Assembly: GCA_031270605.1 (NCBI GenBank)
Contig: JAISXG010000022.1
Coordinates: forward strand, 1 to 64,000
Reading direction: 5' to 3'
Length of the DNA: 64,000 nt
From: Oscillospiraceae bacterium
GTDB taxonomy: Bacteria > Bacillota > Clostridia > Oscillospirales > Acutalibacteraceae
Shown here: positions 40,406 to 49,320 of the stretch, in pieces
How positions within the stretch are numbered: the first letter of the stretch is position 1
Layout: every line of letters starts with the position of its first letter
Position numbers and translations under genes: made by a program
The notes under the pieces: model-generated
The model's input: only the letters and a program-made list of their open reading frames with translations
Database searches by the model: none
Told to the model about the DNA's origin: nothing

Positions 40406-43400
40406 GTGAATAACTCTTTGTTGATTCAAGCCTATAAAGACTTGGAATATAATAAAGGCGAATTGATTTATCTGCAAAGTCAAGATATGCCTCTGGGTCG
40501 TGAGCTTGATATAGGAGAATGGATTATTTCTTGTAATATAATCAACAAAAAGTCAAGTAAATTCGCTGTCGAATCAATATTCTTTGTTAAAGATAATCCA
40601 ATAATTATTTTTGGTACCTGCCATTCAACAGATGATACAGATATTGAACAGGCATACATTAATGTATGGAATTTGGCTCGCCCACAGTATTTCTTTTTAG
40701 AGGCAAACGGTGAATTAAAAGTATATGATTTTTCTGTTCCAATTAAAACTCTAAATGGGAAAAGGGTTATTCCAAAACCCATTGAACTAATAAAAACAGC
40801 CAATGATATTTTACGAAAATTGCAAAATCTTTCGAGAAATAAAATTGAAGCAGGAATAGCAAAGCTTAACAAAGATAATAAGCAATACAGAGCAGACAAA
40901 ACGTTAATTAATGATATTAAAAAAATACGAGTTGAACTAATGAAACTTGGGCTTGATAGTGACAAGATAAAATATGCCCATTCTATTATCGGACGCTCAA
41001 TATTTATACGATATTTAGAGGACAGAGGAATACTTACTAACGAGTATTTTTCTACTTTAGCATCTCAAAACAAAGAATGGAAAAACATTTTAGTACTACC
41101 TTTGGACAGTTGCTTAACTTCTGATGCTAAAGCAAATGACAACTATATTAAATGTTTAAGAAATAAAGACTTTACATACGCTTTGTATAGAAAGCTATCT
41201 CAAGATTTCAATGGAGATATGTTTCCTATTGATGAAACAGAGGAAAGTATTGTAACATCTGAACATTTACTAAAAATATCGGATTTTCTCCAAGGAAAAT
41301 TTGATGAGCAGTTGCGCTTGTTTTTCTGGTCATATAAATTTGATGTCATTCCAATGGAATTGATGAGTAATTTATATGAGGAATTTTATCATAAGCAAAC
41401 CGAAAATGATAGCAATGGAACGCACTATACTCCATTATCTTTAGTTGAATTTGTAATTAAGCAAGCTCTCCCTCCTGAGGTGTTGGAGAGCAACCCTATA
41501 GTACTTGACACTTGTTGCGGTTCTGGAATTTTTCTTGTAGAATCATTTAAAAGAATCGTAAGGTATAATATTATTAAAAATAATGGCATTTTGTTGACCT
41601 ATGAACAGCTAAAAGAAATATTAAAAAAACAAATTCGTGGTATAGAGTTAGAAGATGAAGCATTAAGAGTTGCTGCTTTTAGCTTGTATGTTGCATTTCT
41701 TAATTTTCAAGAACCACCGTGTATTCTTGAGCAAATAAAAAAAGGTAAATATTTGCCTAATTTAAAATGTAATAAAAATATTTCGTCATCTTTTGATATT
41801 CTCTTATGTGAAGATGCTTTCTCTGACGAAGCCACATATTTTATAGGTAAACAAAAAGCAAATATTGTTGTTGGAAATCCGCCGTGGGGAGAGGCAGATA
41901 AAAGTGCCATTGAATGGTGCAAAACCAATAAATTACCGCTTGGAGATAAAGAATACTCGCAGGCTTTTATTTGGCGTGCAACACAATGGACTGAAAGCGA
42001 CGGTGCAATTTGCTTGTTGCTTCCTGTAAGTGTTTTTTCTAAATCAAGCCCTCAGAGTAACCTTTTTAAAAAAGAATGGTTTAGTAAAACCACTTTATTA
42101 CAAATCGTAAACTTTGCTCATTCAAGAAATGTTTTTTTTCAAAAAGCTACTGCACCATTTGTATCAGTATTGTTTAGACCACAGAAGCCTGTAAATGATG
42201 GGGTTATCTTATATTGGTCTGCTAAAAAAAGTTCCAAAAACATAGAGCGACAGTATATTGTTCTCGGAAAATCAGATATGCATTTTATAAAACAAAGCCA
42301 ATTTTTAGATTGCAGCTATGCTTGGAAAACATTATGGTGGGGAGGACTTTCTGATTTGTCTTTAATTGGAAAATTAAAAGCTAATAACTTAACTATAAAA
42401 TCAGTGGAAAAGAAATCTTCAATAATAAAACAAGGATTTACCCCTGGCAAAGGCAAAACAAGAAGTATTGAAAAATTATCAAAATTTAAGAAGTTATCCT
42501 TGAACGGTTTGGTGTCTTTTGGGATAATCGACAAATTCCTTGTTGATGATTTGCCTAAAGAATTACATCGGAATTTTAGCAGCTTTGAAATTTTTGAAGG
42601 CAATCGCATTATAGTAAAGCGTGGAATATCAAAAAAAGGTATAATAGTATCACGAGTTGAAAGTGTTCCCTTTTCGTTTACGACTGATATTCATTGTATA
42701 AAATTTCAAAATAGCAACGATGTTTTATTGAAAAGCATCTGTGCAATATTACTTTCTTCAGTTGCTAAATACTATTTCTTTTTAACTTGTAGTGGTTGGG
42801 GTATGTGGCATGATGAAATACATCTTGATGAATTGGAGCAGTTTCCCATTCCGACTATCAACGAAAACAAGCACACCAAAAAACTGTGCTTGTTAATGGA
42901 TGAAATCAAGGAATATGAAGAAATAACCATCGACTCACCTGTAAACAAAAATCAACGTAACTTTGAAGCTATAATAAAGGATATTGATGAAGTCGTTTTT
43001 GAAATGTATCAGTTGACCGATGAAGAAAAAGCATTGGTCACCGATATGTGTTCATATGGCTTAGATTTGTTTTACAATAAAACCGACAGTATTGCAATTA
43101 AAGAATTACCTATTGTTTCCGGTGAGCTTTGTGGCACTGAAAAAAGTTTGTCTGTTAAAAGGCATTTGATTTACAGTTATATAGATAAAGTTGTATCTAC
43201 TATTAACGAATATTTGGCAAATATCAACGCTGAGTTAGAATGGAGAATTCATCGTTCGAAAGGCGTAATAGCGATATCATTTTTAACCAAATATATAAAT
43301 GACCCAGTTGGTATTGATTATGAGAGTAAAGGTGATTGGGAAATAGCTCTACAGGAATTTAGTAGACTGAGCAAACAAGCTGTTATAGACGACATTTATA

Positions 43401-43558
43401 TAGAAGGGTCTTTTATCGGTGTGTCTGATAATTGTATTGTTATTATTAAAAAGGATGAACGTAGAAATTGGTCTGCTGGTGCAGCCGTTAAAGACTTGAA
43501 TTCCATTTTGTTAAAGTTGATTGACAAACAATCGGTGGAGGTGAACGGATATGAATAG
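40406..43558 (+). CDS. Large N6-adenine DNA methyltransferase (type IIG/Eco57I-like, 1050 aa)
   Basis: Class I amino-methyltransferase core: HYTP motif (about 339), AdoMet-binding VLDTCCGSGIFLVE (about 364-377), catalytic NPPWGEAD (about 491), CLLLPVSVFS, then a TaqI-like target-recognition region ending SGWGMWHDEIHLDELEQFPI (about 795-815) and an extra C-terminal domain of about 150 aa (WRIHRSKGVIAISFL; IYIEGSFIGVSDN). The N-terminus (1-130) has the EQAYINVWNLARPQYFFLEA and NGELKVYDF shape of restriction-subunit N-domains but no visible D/ExK triad. The start is GTG 40406, 5 nt after AGGAGGTG. It overlaps the nuclease gene by 8 bp, suggesting a two-protein restriction-modification or defence complex. 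Confidence 0.85.
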   Translation: MNNSLLIQAYKDLEYNKGELIYLQSQDMPLGRELDIGEWIISCNIINKKSSKFAVESIFFVKDNPIIIFGTCHSTDDTDIEQAYINVWNLARPQYFFLEANGELKVYDFSVPIKTLNGKRVIPKPIELIKTANDILRKLQNLSRNKIEAGIAKLNKDNKQYRADKTLINDIKKIRVELMKLGLDSDKIKYAHSIIGRSIFIRYLEDRGILTNEYFSTLASQNKEWKNILVLPLDSCLTSDAKANDNYIKCLRNKDFTYALYRKLSQDFNGDMFPIDETEESIVTSEHLLKISDFLQGKFDEQLRLFFWSYKFDVIPMELMSNLYEEFYHKQTENDSNGTHYTPLSLVEFVIKQALPPEVLESNPIVLDTCCGSGIFLVESFKRIVRYNIIKNNGILLTYEQLKEILKKQIRGIELEDEALRVAAFSLYVAFLNFQEPPCILEQIKKGKYLPNLKCNKNISSSFDILLCEDAFSDEATYFIGKQKANIVVGNPPWGEADKSAIEWCKTNKLPLGDKEYSQAFIWRATQWTESDGAICLLLPVSVFSKSSPQSNLFKKEWFSKTTLLQIVNFAHSRNVFFQKATAPFVSVLFRPQKPVNDGVILYWSAKKSSKNIERQYIVLGKSDMHFIKQSQFLDCSYAWKTLWWGGLSDLSLIGKLKANNLTIKSVEKKSSIIKQGFTPGKGKTRSIEKLSKFKKLSLNGLVSFGIIDKFLVDDLPKELHRNFSSFEIFEGNRIIVKRGISKKGIIVSRVESVPFSFTTDIHCIKFQNSNDVLLKSICAILLSSVAKYYFFLTCSGWGMWHDEIHLDELEQFPIPTINENKHTKKLCLLMDEIKEYEEITIDSPVNKNQRNFEAIIKDIDEVVFEMYQLTDEEKALVTDMCSYGLDLFYNKTDSIAIKELPIVSGELCGTEKSLSVKRHLIYSYIDKVVSTINEYLANINAELEWRIHRSKGVIAISFLTKYINDPVGIDYESKGDWEIALQEFSRLSKQAVIDDIYIEGSFIGVSDNCIVIIKKDERRNWSAGAAVKDLNSILLKLIDKQSVEVNGYE

Positions 43559-44219
43559 ACCGAGTTTCCAATCTATTGATATTTGGGCAGAATGGGAAAA
43601 AGACATTTTGATGATATTGGTTGAAGCCCTTCCCTCCTTATGTAATGTAAACGATATGACAAATGATGAAAATGACATAACGGTACAATTATATAAAATA
43701 ATACTTACCGTAAGATACAACAAGCAAAAAATCACTTTTGGCAACATTGTTCTTCAAACGCAGAACCAGCCTGTTAATGCGTTATGCGTATCCGAAAATG
43801 AATCAAGTCTTCGTAAAAAGCCCGATTTATTATGGGTATTTAATGATGAAAATGCAGATACACCAGAAAAATCACAACGCTATTTTACGATAGAATGCAA
43901 ATGCCTATCCACAACGGCAGACGATAAAAATTATGTTGAGAAAGGTATTTCACGCTTCATCCTAAATGACTGGGGTTATGGTAGAAACGAAAAAAGTGCT
44001 GCAATGATTGGCTACATAAAAGATATTAATTCCAATGTGCATTTATGCAGAGTTGTTGAACATAGCAAAAAGCATAATTACCCTGAAATTCTCGAGTATG
44101 TTTGTGAAAACAAGCATGTTTATCGGTACACACAAACTTTTGAAACTCGTGAGTTTGAGCCTCGGAATTTTACGTTGCATCATTTATGGACACACATTGA
44201 TGATCATTTTAAAAAGTAG
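43551..44219 (+). CDS. PD-(D/E)XK nuclease-like restriction protein (222 aa)
   Basis: The core motif is clear: P91-D92 in LRKKPDLLWVF and E115-x-K117 in YFTIECKCLS, separated by 22 residues as in PD-(D/E)XK folds. An N-terminal helical part (WAEWEKDILMILVEALPSL) and a C-terminal HHLWTHIDDHF complete the protein. Its ATG lies inside the end of the methyltransferase gene (8-bp overlap), so production is coupled. Together they form a plausible restriction system in which the nuclease acts in trans to a large methyltransferase/specificity protein. Not recognised as a named restriction enzyme. Confidence 0.75.
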   Translation: MNRPSFQSIDIWAEWEKDILMILVEALPSLCNVNDMTNDENDITVQLYKIILTVRYNKQKITFGNIVLQTQNQPVNALCVSENESSLRKKPDLLWVFNDENADTPEKSQRYFTIECKCLSTTADDKNYVEKGISRFILNDWGYGRNEKSAAMIGYIKDINSNVHLCRVVEHSKKHNYPEILEYVCENKHVYRYTQTFETREFEPRNFTLHHLWTHIDDHFKK

Positions 44220-44334
44220 AGCAGTTTAGGATATAGTGCTTTTTGATGTATGCCAAACTTCGTCTAATATTTATAATGGACAGGCGTATAGTATTTAACC
44301 GAAGAATAAATGTGATTTTCACAGAGGAAAACTT

Positions 44335-44880
44335 ATGAGTAACAAAAAAGCAAGAAAGAAGACCGATTCTAAACCCAATACGACTCCGCATTTATTACCA
44401 GTTAATATCGACTATGATAAATTGGCTGAGGCATTTATAAATGCACAGGAGCAGAGGAAAGAAAAGTCTATGGAAAAAAGTAGCAAGAAAATTGGATTTT
44501 TCAAGGGTGTATGGCTTATTCTGCAGGGCAAGAATGATACTCAAGACCGTATGACAATGGGATTTATGGCAATTCTTTTGACCGTACTTTTTAAGACAAT
44601 TTCAATTATTGGATTTTTATCTGTACCGATTAGCGCCTATGTAATAATAAAACAAATGTTAGCTATGACGTGGACTATCGGCTGGAATCTTATGGAAAAT
44701 ATTATAGGCATTATATTATTTGCATCTTTCTTATTTATTATATTCATTTTTTCTGTACTGATTTGGGGTGCATCAAAGGAAATAGAAAAATCAGAAGATA
44801 AACACTTTGTAGTTGCTGTCTTTTCAGGAATTATTAGCCTCGTGGCTTTAATTATATCGTTGATTGCCCTTAAACAATAA
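44335..44880 (+). CDS. Membrane protein (181 aa), unknown function
   Basis: A basic, charged cytoplasmic N-terminus (NKKARKKTDSKPNT; LAEAFINAQEQRKEKSMEK) is followed by three to four TM helices (FMAILLTVLFKTISIIGFLS; IIGIILFASFLFIIFIFSVL; VVAVFSGIISLVALIISLIA). 115 bp after the nuclease gene, same strand, with weak SD (GAGGAAAAC). It could be a membrane effector or accessory of the restriction-like cassette, but no motif proves that. Confidence 0.65.
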   Translation: MSNKKARKKTDSKPNTTPHLLPVNIDYDKLAEAFINAQEQRKEKSMEKSSKKIGFFKGVWLILQGKNDTQDRMTMGFMAILLTVLFKTISIIGFLSVPISAYVIIKQMLAMTWTIGWNLMENIIGIILFASFLFIIFIFSVLIWGASKEIEKSEDKHFVVAVFSGIISLVALIISLIALKQ

Positions 44881-45161
44881 ATATTATATATAATTTATGA
44901 CATTAATCTGTTCTCTTAAGGCTTGCTTGGCACGGCGATAAAGTGATAAAAAGAAAAACGCTAATATCGAAGCAATATTAGCAATTTATGAACAATATAA
45001 TTATGCTTGCCAATCATGAGCATACCCGTCAGAACGGAATTATATCCATGAACTGCTCATTATGTTTATTAACGTACATACAAATGCCAAATACAATTTA
45101 TACTCTATTCCCTGTTACTCTGTTTTGAATAATTGCACGAAATATTAGAAGGAGGTTTCCC
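44881..45161. other. Intergenic region with relic coding sequence
   Basis: Plus-strand fragment about 44945-45020 reads DKKKNANIEAILAIYEQYNY then stop, resembling part of a HTH protein from a mobile element; it has no SD or start and is probably a relic. GCTAATAT/ATATTAGC forms an 8-bp hairpin within it. The remainder is AT-rich; no consensus promoter was identified before the flavoenzyme gene. Confidence 0.35.
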
Positions 45162-46646
45162 ATGAAAAAGAAAGTTATCGTCATAGGGGGCGGTATTGCG
45201 GGGCTGAGCGCGGGTGTCTATGCGTTAAGGTGCGGCTTTGACGTTACCGTTTTGGAAAGCCATAGTATAGCGGGCGGGAACTGTACGTCATGGAAGCGAA
45301 GCGGTTATCTCTTTGAGGGCGGTATGCACTGGCTTACGGGTTCCAGTAAAAAAGAACCCATCTATAAGATGTGGCGTACTGTGGGGGCGCTGAACGACAG
45401 CATTCAGATCCACTGTTCTGAACCCTTCATAGAATATGACTACGAAGGCACGCCGATCCGTTTCTACAGGGATGTCGATACTACAGAAAAACACTTGATT
45501 TCTTTGTCACCCGAAGATGCAAAAGAGATAAAAGCACTATGTAACAACATTCGCAAAGTAAAAAACCTTGCTATGCCTGTTACCGATCTGCGGGGTGTCA
45601 AAGTGACAAAAAAGACTCGTCCACCAATTTCTCTGCTTTTTAGCGCCATTTCTGCTATGAGAACCATGGGTTCATTTTCTAAAATCTCCCGAGATGAGTA
45701 TGTTGGAAGATTTGTCCATGAGGGGTTACGCGAAATGCTTCGCTCCTTAACAAACGAAAAGACTGGTGTGTTGCCACTGTTTTTTACGATGGGTGCTCTT
45801 GCCCGGGGTGATGGTGGCTTCCCCGAAGGGGGATCATTGCCATTCGTCGGTCGAATTGTTGATACTTTCCAGTCACTGGGCGGTGAACTTCTTTTGAACA
45901 CAAGGGGCGACCGTGTTATTGTTGAAAACGAAAAAGCGGTTGGTGTAATGGTGAACGGCAAAAACATGCCTGCTGACGCCGTGATTATCACATCCGATAC
46001 CATGTCAATCGACCGCCTGTTTGACACTCCTCCCAAAGCTCCCTGGCTGGAGGCAATGCATGCTGTGACCGAGCCTACGATGGCTATCTTTCTATCTCTC
46101 GGCATAAAGGCTGACTTGAAGAAATATCATAAGGGCCTTGTTTTCAAGCTTCAGCAGCCGATTTCCTTGGCGAACCAAAAACATGAATACCTGAGTGTCA
46201 ACAACTATGCATCTGATCCAGTCTATTCTCCTGAAGGAAAAACCGCTATTACTATTATCTTAGATGGTGACACCTACGATTTTTGGAAAAAAGCAAAAGA
46301 AGAAAACAGATATGTGGATGAAAAACAAAAGCTGGCTGGGGTAGTGATAGAGGCGTTGTCCAAGCTGGTTCCTGAAATCGAAGGGCAGGTAGAGGTCTGC
46401 GATGTTGCAACGCCGTTAACCTACGAACGCTACTGCAGCAATTGGAAAGGTTCCTGGATGACTGAAATGACGCCAAGCATGAAGATGAAGAGCTACCCGG
46501 CTGCTATCAAGGGGTTGTCCGGCGTATACTTCGCGGGACAGCGCATGATGCCACCCGGTGGCCTTCCTGTTGCGCTAATGACTGGTCGGACGGCTGTTCA
46601 ATATCTATGCCGCGATACAGGTACTCTATTTGTCAGTGAAGAATAA
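45162..46646 (+). CDS. FAD-dependent oxidoreductase, phytoene-desaturase/CrtI-like
   Basis: A 494-aa flavoprotein. The Rossmann start KKVIVIGGGIAGLSAGVYAL (dinucleotide-binding GxGxxG), VLESHSIAGGNCTSWKRSGY and FEGGMHWLTG match the CrtI/CrtN/retinol-saturase group; a C-terminal FAD-binding segment (YFAGQRMMPPGGLPVALMTG) is present. The SD AGAAGGAGG is ideal. Its base composition is visibly less AT-rich than its island neighbours, so it was probably acquired separately. No carotenoid synthase gene is near; the substrate could be a lipid or terpenoid. Confidence 0.82.
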   Translation: MKKKVIVIGGGIAGLSAGVYALRCGFDVTVLESHSIAGGNCTSWKRSGYLFEGGMHWLTGSSKKEPIYKMWRTVGALNDSIQIHCSEPFIEYDYEGTPIRFYRDVDTTEKHLISLSPEDAKEIKALCNNIRKVKNLAMPVTDLRGVKVTKKTRPPISLLFSAISAMRTMGSFSKISRDEYVGRFVHEGLREMLRSLTNEKTGVLPLFFTMGALARGDGGFPEGGSLPFVGRIVDTFQSLGGELLLNTRGDRVIVENEKAVGVMVNGKNMPADAVIITSDTMSIDRLFDTPPKAPWLEAMHAVTEPTMAIFLSLGIKADLKKYHKGLVFKLQQPISLANQKHEYLSVNNYASDPVYSPEGKTAITIILDGDTYDFWKKAKEENRYVDEKQKLAGVVIEALSKLVPEIEGQVEVCDVATPLTYERYCSNWKGSWMTEMTPSMKMKSYPAAIKGLSGVYFAGQRMMPPGGLPVALMTGRTAVQYLCRDTGTLFVSEE

Positions 46647-46814
46647 GCGCACATTAGAATTATATACTATAGAAATAACATTATCTGATTTCCCATTATG
46701 TTTATGATAGACAAACACATAATAACAATAATAGGAAGCTCAACTAAGGAATAGTTTTGGATATAACGGGAATGGGGAGTTTTTACGTATAAAGATATCG
46801 ATATAGCTTCTGAG

Positions 46815-47573
46815 GTGGAGTCAAAAGGATATAAGGAAGGATATAAACTCCATCAATATATTATAAATTCCTTTATACAATGTTTGTTTTTTGCTCAATT
46901 AAATTGTTCAAGAAGCGATAAACTTGAGAATAGCTTATTCTTCCTTTCCGTTATAGATGATATGTTTCAATCAATTGTGGGTATTGCATGTTTATCTGAG
47001 CAAGGGATTAGAAATACATGTAGACGAGAATTAAGATATCTACTTGAATTAGCAATAAAGGCATGTGTTGTATCTCAGAAGTATTCTGACAAATCGGTTA
47101 GTGAGCAAATAGCTGAATACTTTGGTATTATTAAATCAACAAATATTTCTATGATTAAAGAAATTGATTTTTATTTTTTTGATAAAGATTTGAAAGATAA
47201 TTTTATTTCCGAGTCATTACGAATGTATGGAGATTTATGCGCTTATGTACACTCTACGCCAAAACAAATGCAAGAAAGAATTGGTTTAATGCAAAAAGGT
47301 AGATATATAGGTTTTGAAGGTGTAAATGAATTAAAAGAATTAAATAAAGAGGTATCAATAACGCTTTCCTTTGTTTTGGTTTTGTTTTTCCATGCTATAC
47401 CAGAGTGGTGTGTTGGTGATTATATTGTTGAAAGAGATGGTACCACCGTAAATTCTTACTTTTCAAGGTCAAAATATTTTGCGGCAATTGATTCAATATT
47501 TGATTATAAACAAGAACGCCAAGGACACTTAGATACAGTGAAAGCGTGCAGAGAGAAAAAAGTTGCCTTTTAG
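46815..47573 (+). CDS. Alpha-helical protein, DUF5677/HEPN-like (252 aa)
   Basis: Mostly helical. The pattern GIRNTCRRELRYLLELAIKA ... DLCAYVHSTPKQMQ, with a conserved RxxxRE helix and a YVHS motif about 110 residues later, resembles DUF5677/HEPN-fold proteins that sense or cut RNA in defence and toxin systems. The start is doubtful: GTG 46815 has only GAGG immediately adjoining; a better SD/ATG (46772, after GGGA) is in another frame and reaches TAA after seven codons, so a frameshift near the 5' end is possible. It lies alone between the flavoenzyme and a recombinase relic. Confidence 0.5.
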   Translation: MESKGYKEGYKLHQYIINSFIQCLFFAQLNCSRSDKLENSLFFLSVIDDMFQSIVGIACLSEQGIRNTCRRELRYLLELAIKACVVSQKYSDKSVSEQIAEYFGIIKSTNISMIKEIDFYFFDKDLKDNFISESLRMYGDLCAYVHSTPKQMQERIGLMQKGRYIGFEGVNELKELNKEVSITLSFVLVLFFHAIPEWCVGDYIVERDGTTVNSYFSRSKYFAAIDSIFDYKQERQGHLDTVKACREKKVAF

Positions 47574-47631
47574 GCTCTAATTATTTATAATTAGCCGGAA
47601 CCTTTACTGGTATCTTAATTGTCTAATATGT

Positions 47632-47874
47632 TTAGAAAGCCATAAACATCATGGCTAAGGGATTGGCGTTAACGGCAGCGTGTAGTTGCTTATCATCGAT
47701 ATGTGTATAAATTTTTGTAGTAACTATACTCTCATGTCCAAGAAGCGATTGAAAAGATCGAATATCAATATGCCCATATTCATACATCAGTGTCGCGGAT
47801 GTGTGGCAAAGCTTTTGAGTGGACAACTTTATTGGGTTGACGCCCGCTGCAACAATGTGCTTTTTGATAACATT
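47632..47874 (-). pseudogene. C-terminal fragment of a tyrosine recombinase
   Basis: The frame (after a TAA at 47875-47877) reads VIKKHIVAAGVNPIKLSTQK, LCHTSATLMYEYGHIDIRSF, QSLLGHESIVTTKIYTHIDD: unmistakably the catalytic C-terminus of a Xer/phage-type integrase. The HxLRHT motif has become QKLCHT, losing His and Arg, while the later HxxH/W-region GHES and the nucleophile Tyr (IYTH) remain. No N-terminal part is present. A relic of an earlier integrated element. Confidence 0.85.
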
Positions 47875-47930
47875 TTAAATTGATCGGGGCGTTAGTTAGC
47901 ATTTGTTAGGCTTTTTAATTTGCTCTGCAC

Positions 47931-48461
47931 TTACTTCAGGCCAAATTGTGTTTTCATTGTAACCTTATCGCCTTGAAAGGTGATGCTTGCATTGCCTAAC
48001 GAATTTGAACTTTCCCACATATACATTTTTGTGTTGTATTCAGCGCCCATGTCTAAATCAACTTCTGAAAGCAATATACCAGTGCTGCCAATTATATTAC
48101 AGACTTCTTCATAAGACATGCCAGTTTCTATTTTGTTAAACATCGAAAGAGTTATTCCGGTTTGCTGATGAACTCCATTTGCAGGCGCTGTATCATCAAA
48201 AAATACAGGAATCAAAAAAAGTCCTCCAAGACATAATGCAACTATAACCAAACATGCAATCAGCATACTTTTTCTTGTCTTTTTAGACTTTACAGCTGAG
48301 TAACCACACCGCAGACAATAATTATTTCTCAGCCATGCACCACATTGTATACACCTTTTATCAATGTCGCCGACCGAAACCGTTGAGCATCCGCAATAAA
48401 CACAATTTTCCGATTCATTGCTAATTTCCCTTCCACATTCACGACAGTTTATCATTGCCAT
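47931..48461 (-). CDS. Zinc-ribbon membrane protein with SmpA/DUF3862-like domain
   Basis: A 176-aa protein: MAMINCRECGREISNESENC and VYCGC (first ribbon, four Cys), a second ribbon RCIQCGAWLRNNYCLRCGYS, one TM helix (MLIACLVIVALCLGGLFLIP), then an extracytoplasmic domain (ITLSMFNKIETGMSYEEVCN, YMWESSNSLGNASITFQGDK) similar to DUF3862/SmpA-OmlA beta-lactamase-inhibitor-like repeats. The ATG at 48461 is set by GGGAGGT 6 nt upstream. Common in Clostridia and Lactobacillales; function unknown. Confidence 0.75.
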   Translation of the reverse strand: MAMINCRECGREISNESENCVYCGCSTVSVGDIDKRCIQCGAWLRNNYCLRCGYSAVKSKKTRKSMLIACLVIVALCLGGLFLIPVFFDDTAPANGVHQQTGITLSMFNKIETGMSYEEVCNIIGSTGILLSEVDLDMGAEYNTKMYMWESSNSLGNASITFQGDKVTMKTQFGLK

Positions 48462-48621
48462 TTTCAGACCTCCCATATTTTTTATACACTGCACTATTTT
48501 TTTACTTCTTCCTCATATCCTTCCAAGGGTACGGCAGATATCGACATGTCGATATGTATTTGAATTATATGACGATAGCCCGATAAAGTAAATGGATATA
48601 GAGAAAGGTTATAGCTCTATT

Positions 48622-49158
48622 TTAGGATTTCTCTTCCAACCTATGAGCCATTTGTAATTGCGGAAGAACACTGGATAGCGCTGCTTTCCATTCCAATACT
48701 TTTTCGTTCATGTTTTTTCTGTTTTGGCCGCTGGGTGAGGACACGCGAATATAAGGGATAGTTGAATTCTTAAAAAACCTACGGAAATATTTATACGCAC
48801 CGTTACTATGAAATAAAAGAAGTTTGATATTGGGATACGTAGCAAGAAGTTCGGGAAGCTTATTCTTTTCTTCATTTTTAAGGTCTTTATCGTTAGAGGT
48901 TTTTCGCACCGCCGATTCCACTACATCCCAAAGGGCTATTTTATATTTTTGAAGAAGCGCGGCTTTTTCTGCAACTGTTTTTGGTAGCGGTTCCTCACAT
49001 GCTCCGGCTAAGATACCCCAGAATTTATTTGTGGGGTCAGAATAATATTGTTTTTGCTCTGCTGACGCCTGACCGGGCAGTGTTCCCAAAATAAGCACAA
49101 CGGAGTCTGGGCGAATATCCGGGTCCAAACTTTTGGTTCGTTTTAATTCCTCATTCAT
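48622..49158 (-). CDS. DNA-deoxyinosine/uracil glycosylase family protein
   Basis: A 178-aa protein of the uracil-DNA-glycosylase superfamily, HDG (family 6) type: LILGTLPGQASAEQKQYYSD (active-site GTLPG...S), NKFWGILAGA, IALWDVVESAVRKTSNDKDL and the minor-groove loop VSSPSGQNRKNM. Related enzymes excise hypoxanthine (deaminated adenine) or mismatched U. Transcribed from a consensus promoter divergent from an XRE gene. As island cargo it may protect element DNA or reflect a link with the base-modifying neighbours, which is speculation. Confidence 0.82.
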   Translation of the reverse strand: MNEELKRTKSLDPDIRPDSVVLILGTLPGQASAEQKQYYSDPTNKFWGILAGACEEPLPKTVAEKAALLQKYKIALWDVVESAVRKTSNDKDLKNEEKNKLPELLATYPNIKLLLFHSNGAYKYFRRFFKNSTIPYIRVSSPSGQNRKNMNEKVLEWKAALSSVLPQLQMAHRLEEKS

Positions 49159-49265
49159 ATAATTTTATCATTCCCCACAAAATATTTATATAGTTTATGT
49201 TTAATCTTGGGCAAGAATGAAGTAACTACCTGCGCCAAACAAGCCATATAAGATGTTATTTTTAT

Positions 49266-49294
49266 ATTATAAACCAAATAAAATGTGAAGTCAA
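49266..49294 (-). promoter_or_regulatory. Promoter of the DNA glycosylase gene
   Basis: Minus strand -35 TTGACT (49289-49294), 17-nt spacer, -10 TATAAT (49266-49271). The perfect inverted pair TATAAGATGT (49247-49256) and ACATCTTATA (49296-49305) brackets this promoter, and ATACAT/ATGTAT lies at 49294-49313, suggesting control by the adjacent XRE protein. Confidence 0.65.
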
Positions 49295-49320
49295 TACATC
49301 TTATAAAATGTATATTATTA

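Noticed and set aside
40406-43558. BREX (PglX) or DISARM methyltransferase locus
   Set aside because: The methyltransferase resembles those families in motifs and size, but no PglZ, BrxC/BrxL, DrmA/B/C or other hallmark genes adjoin.
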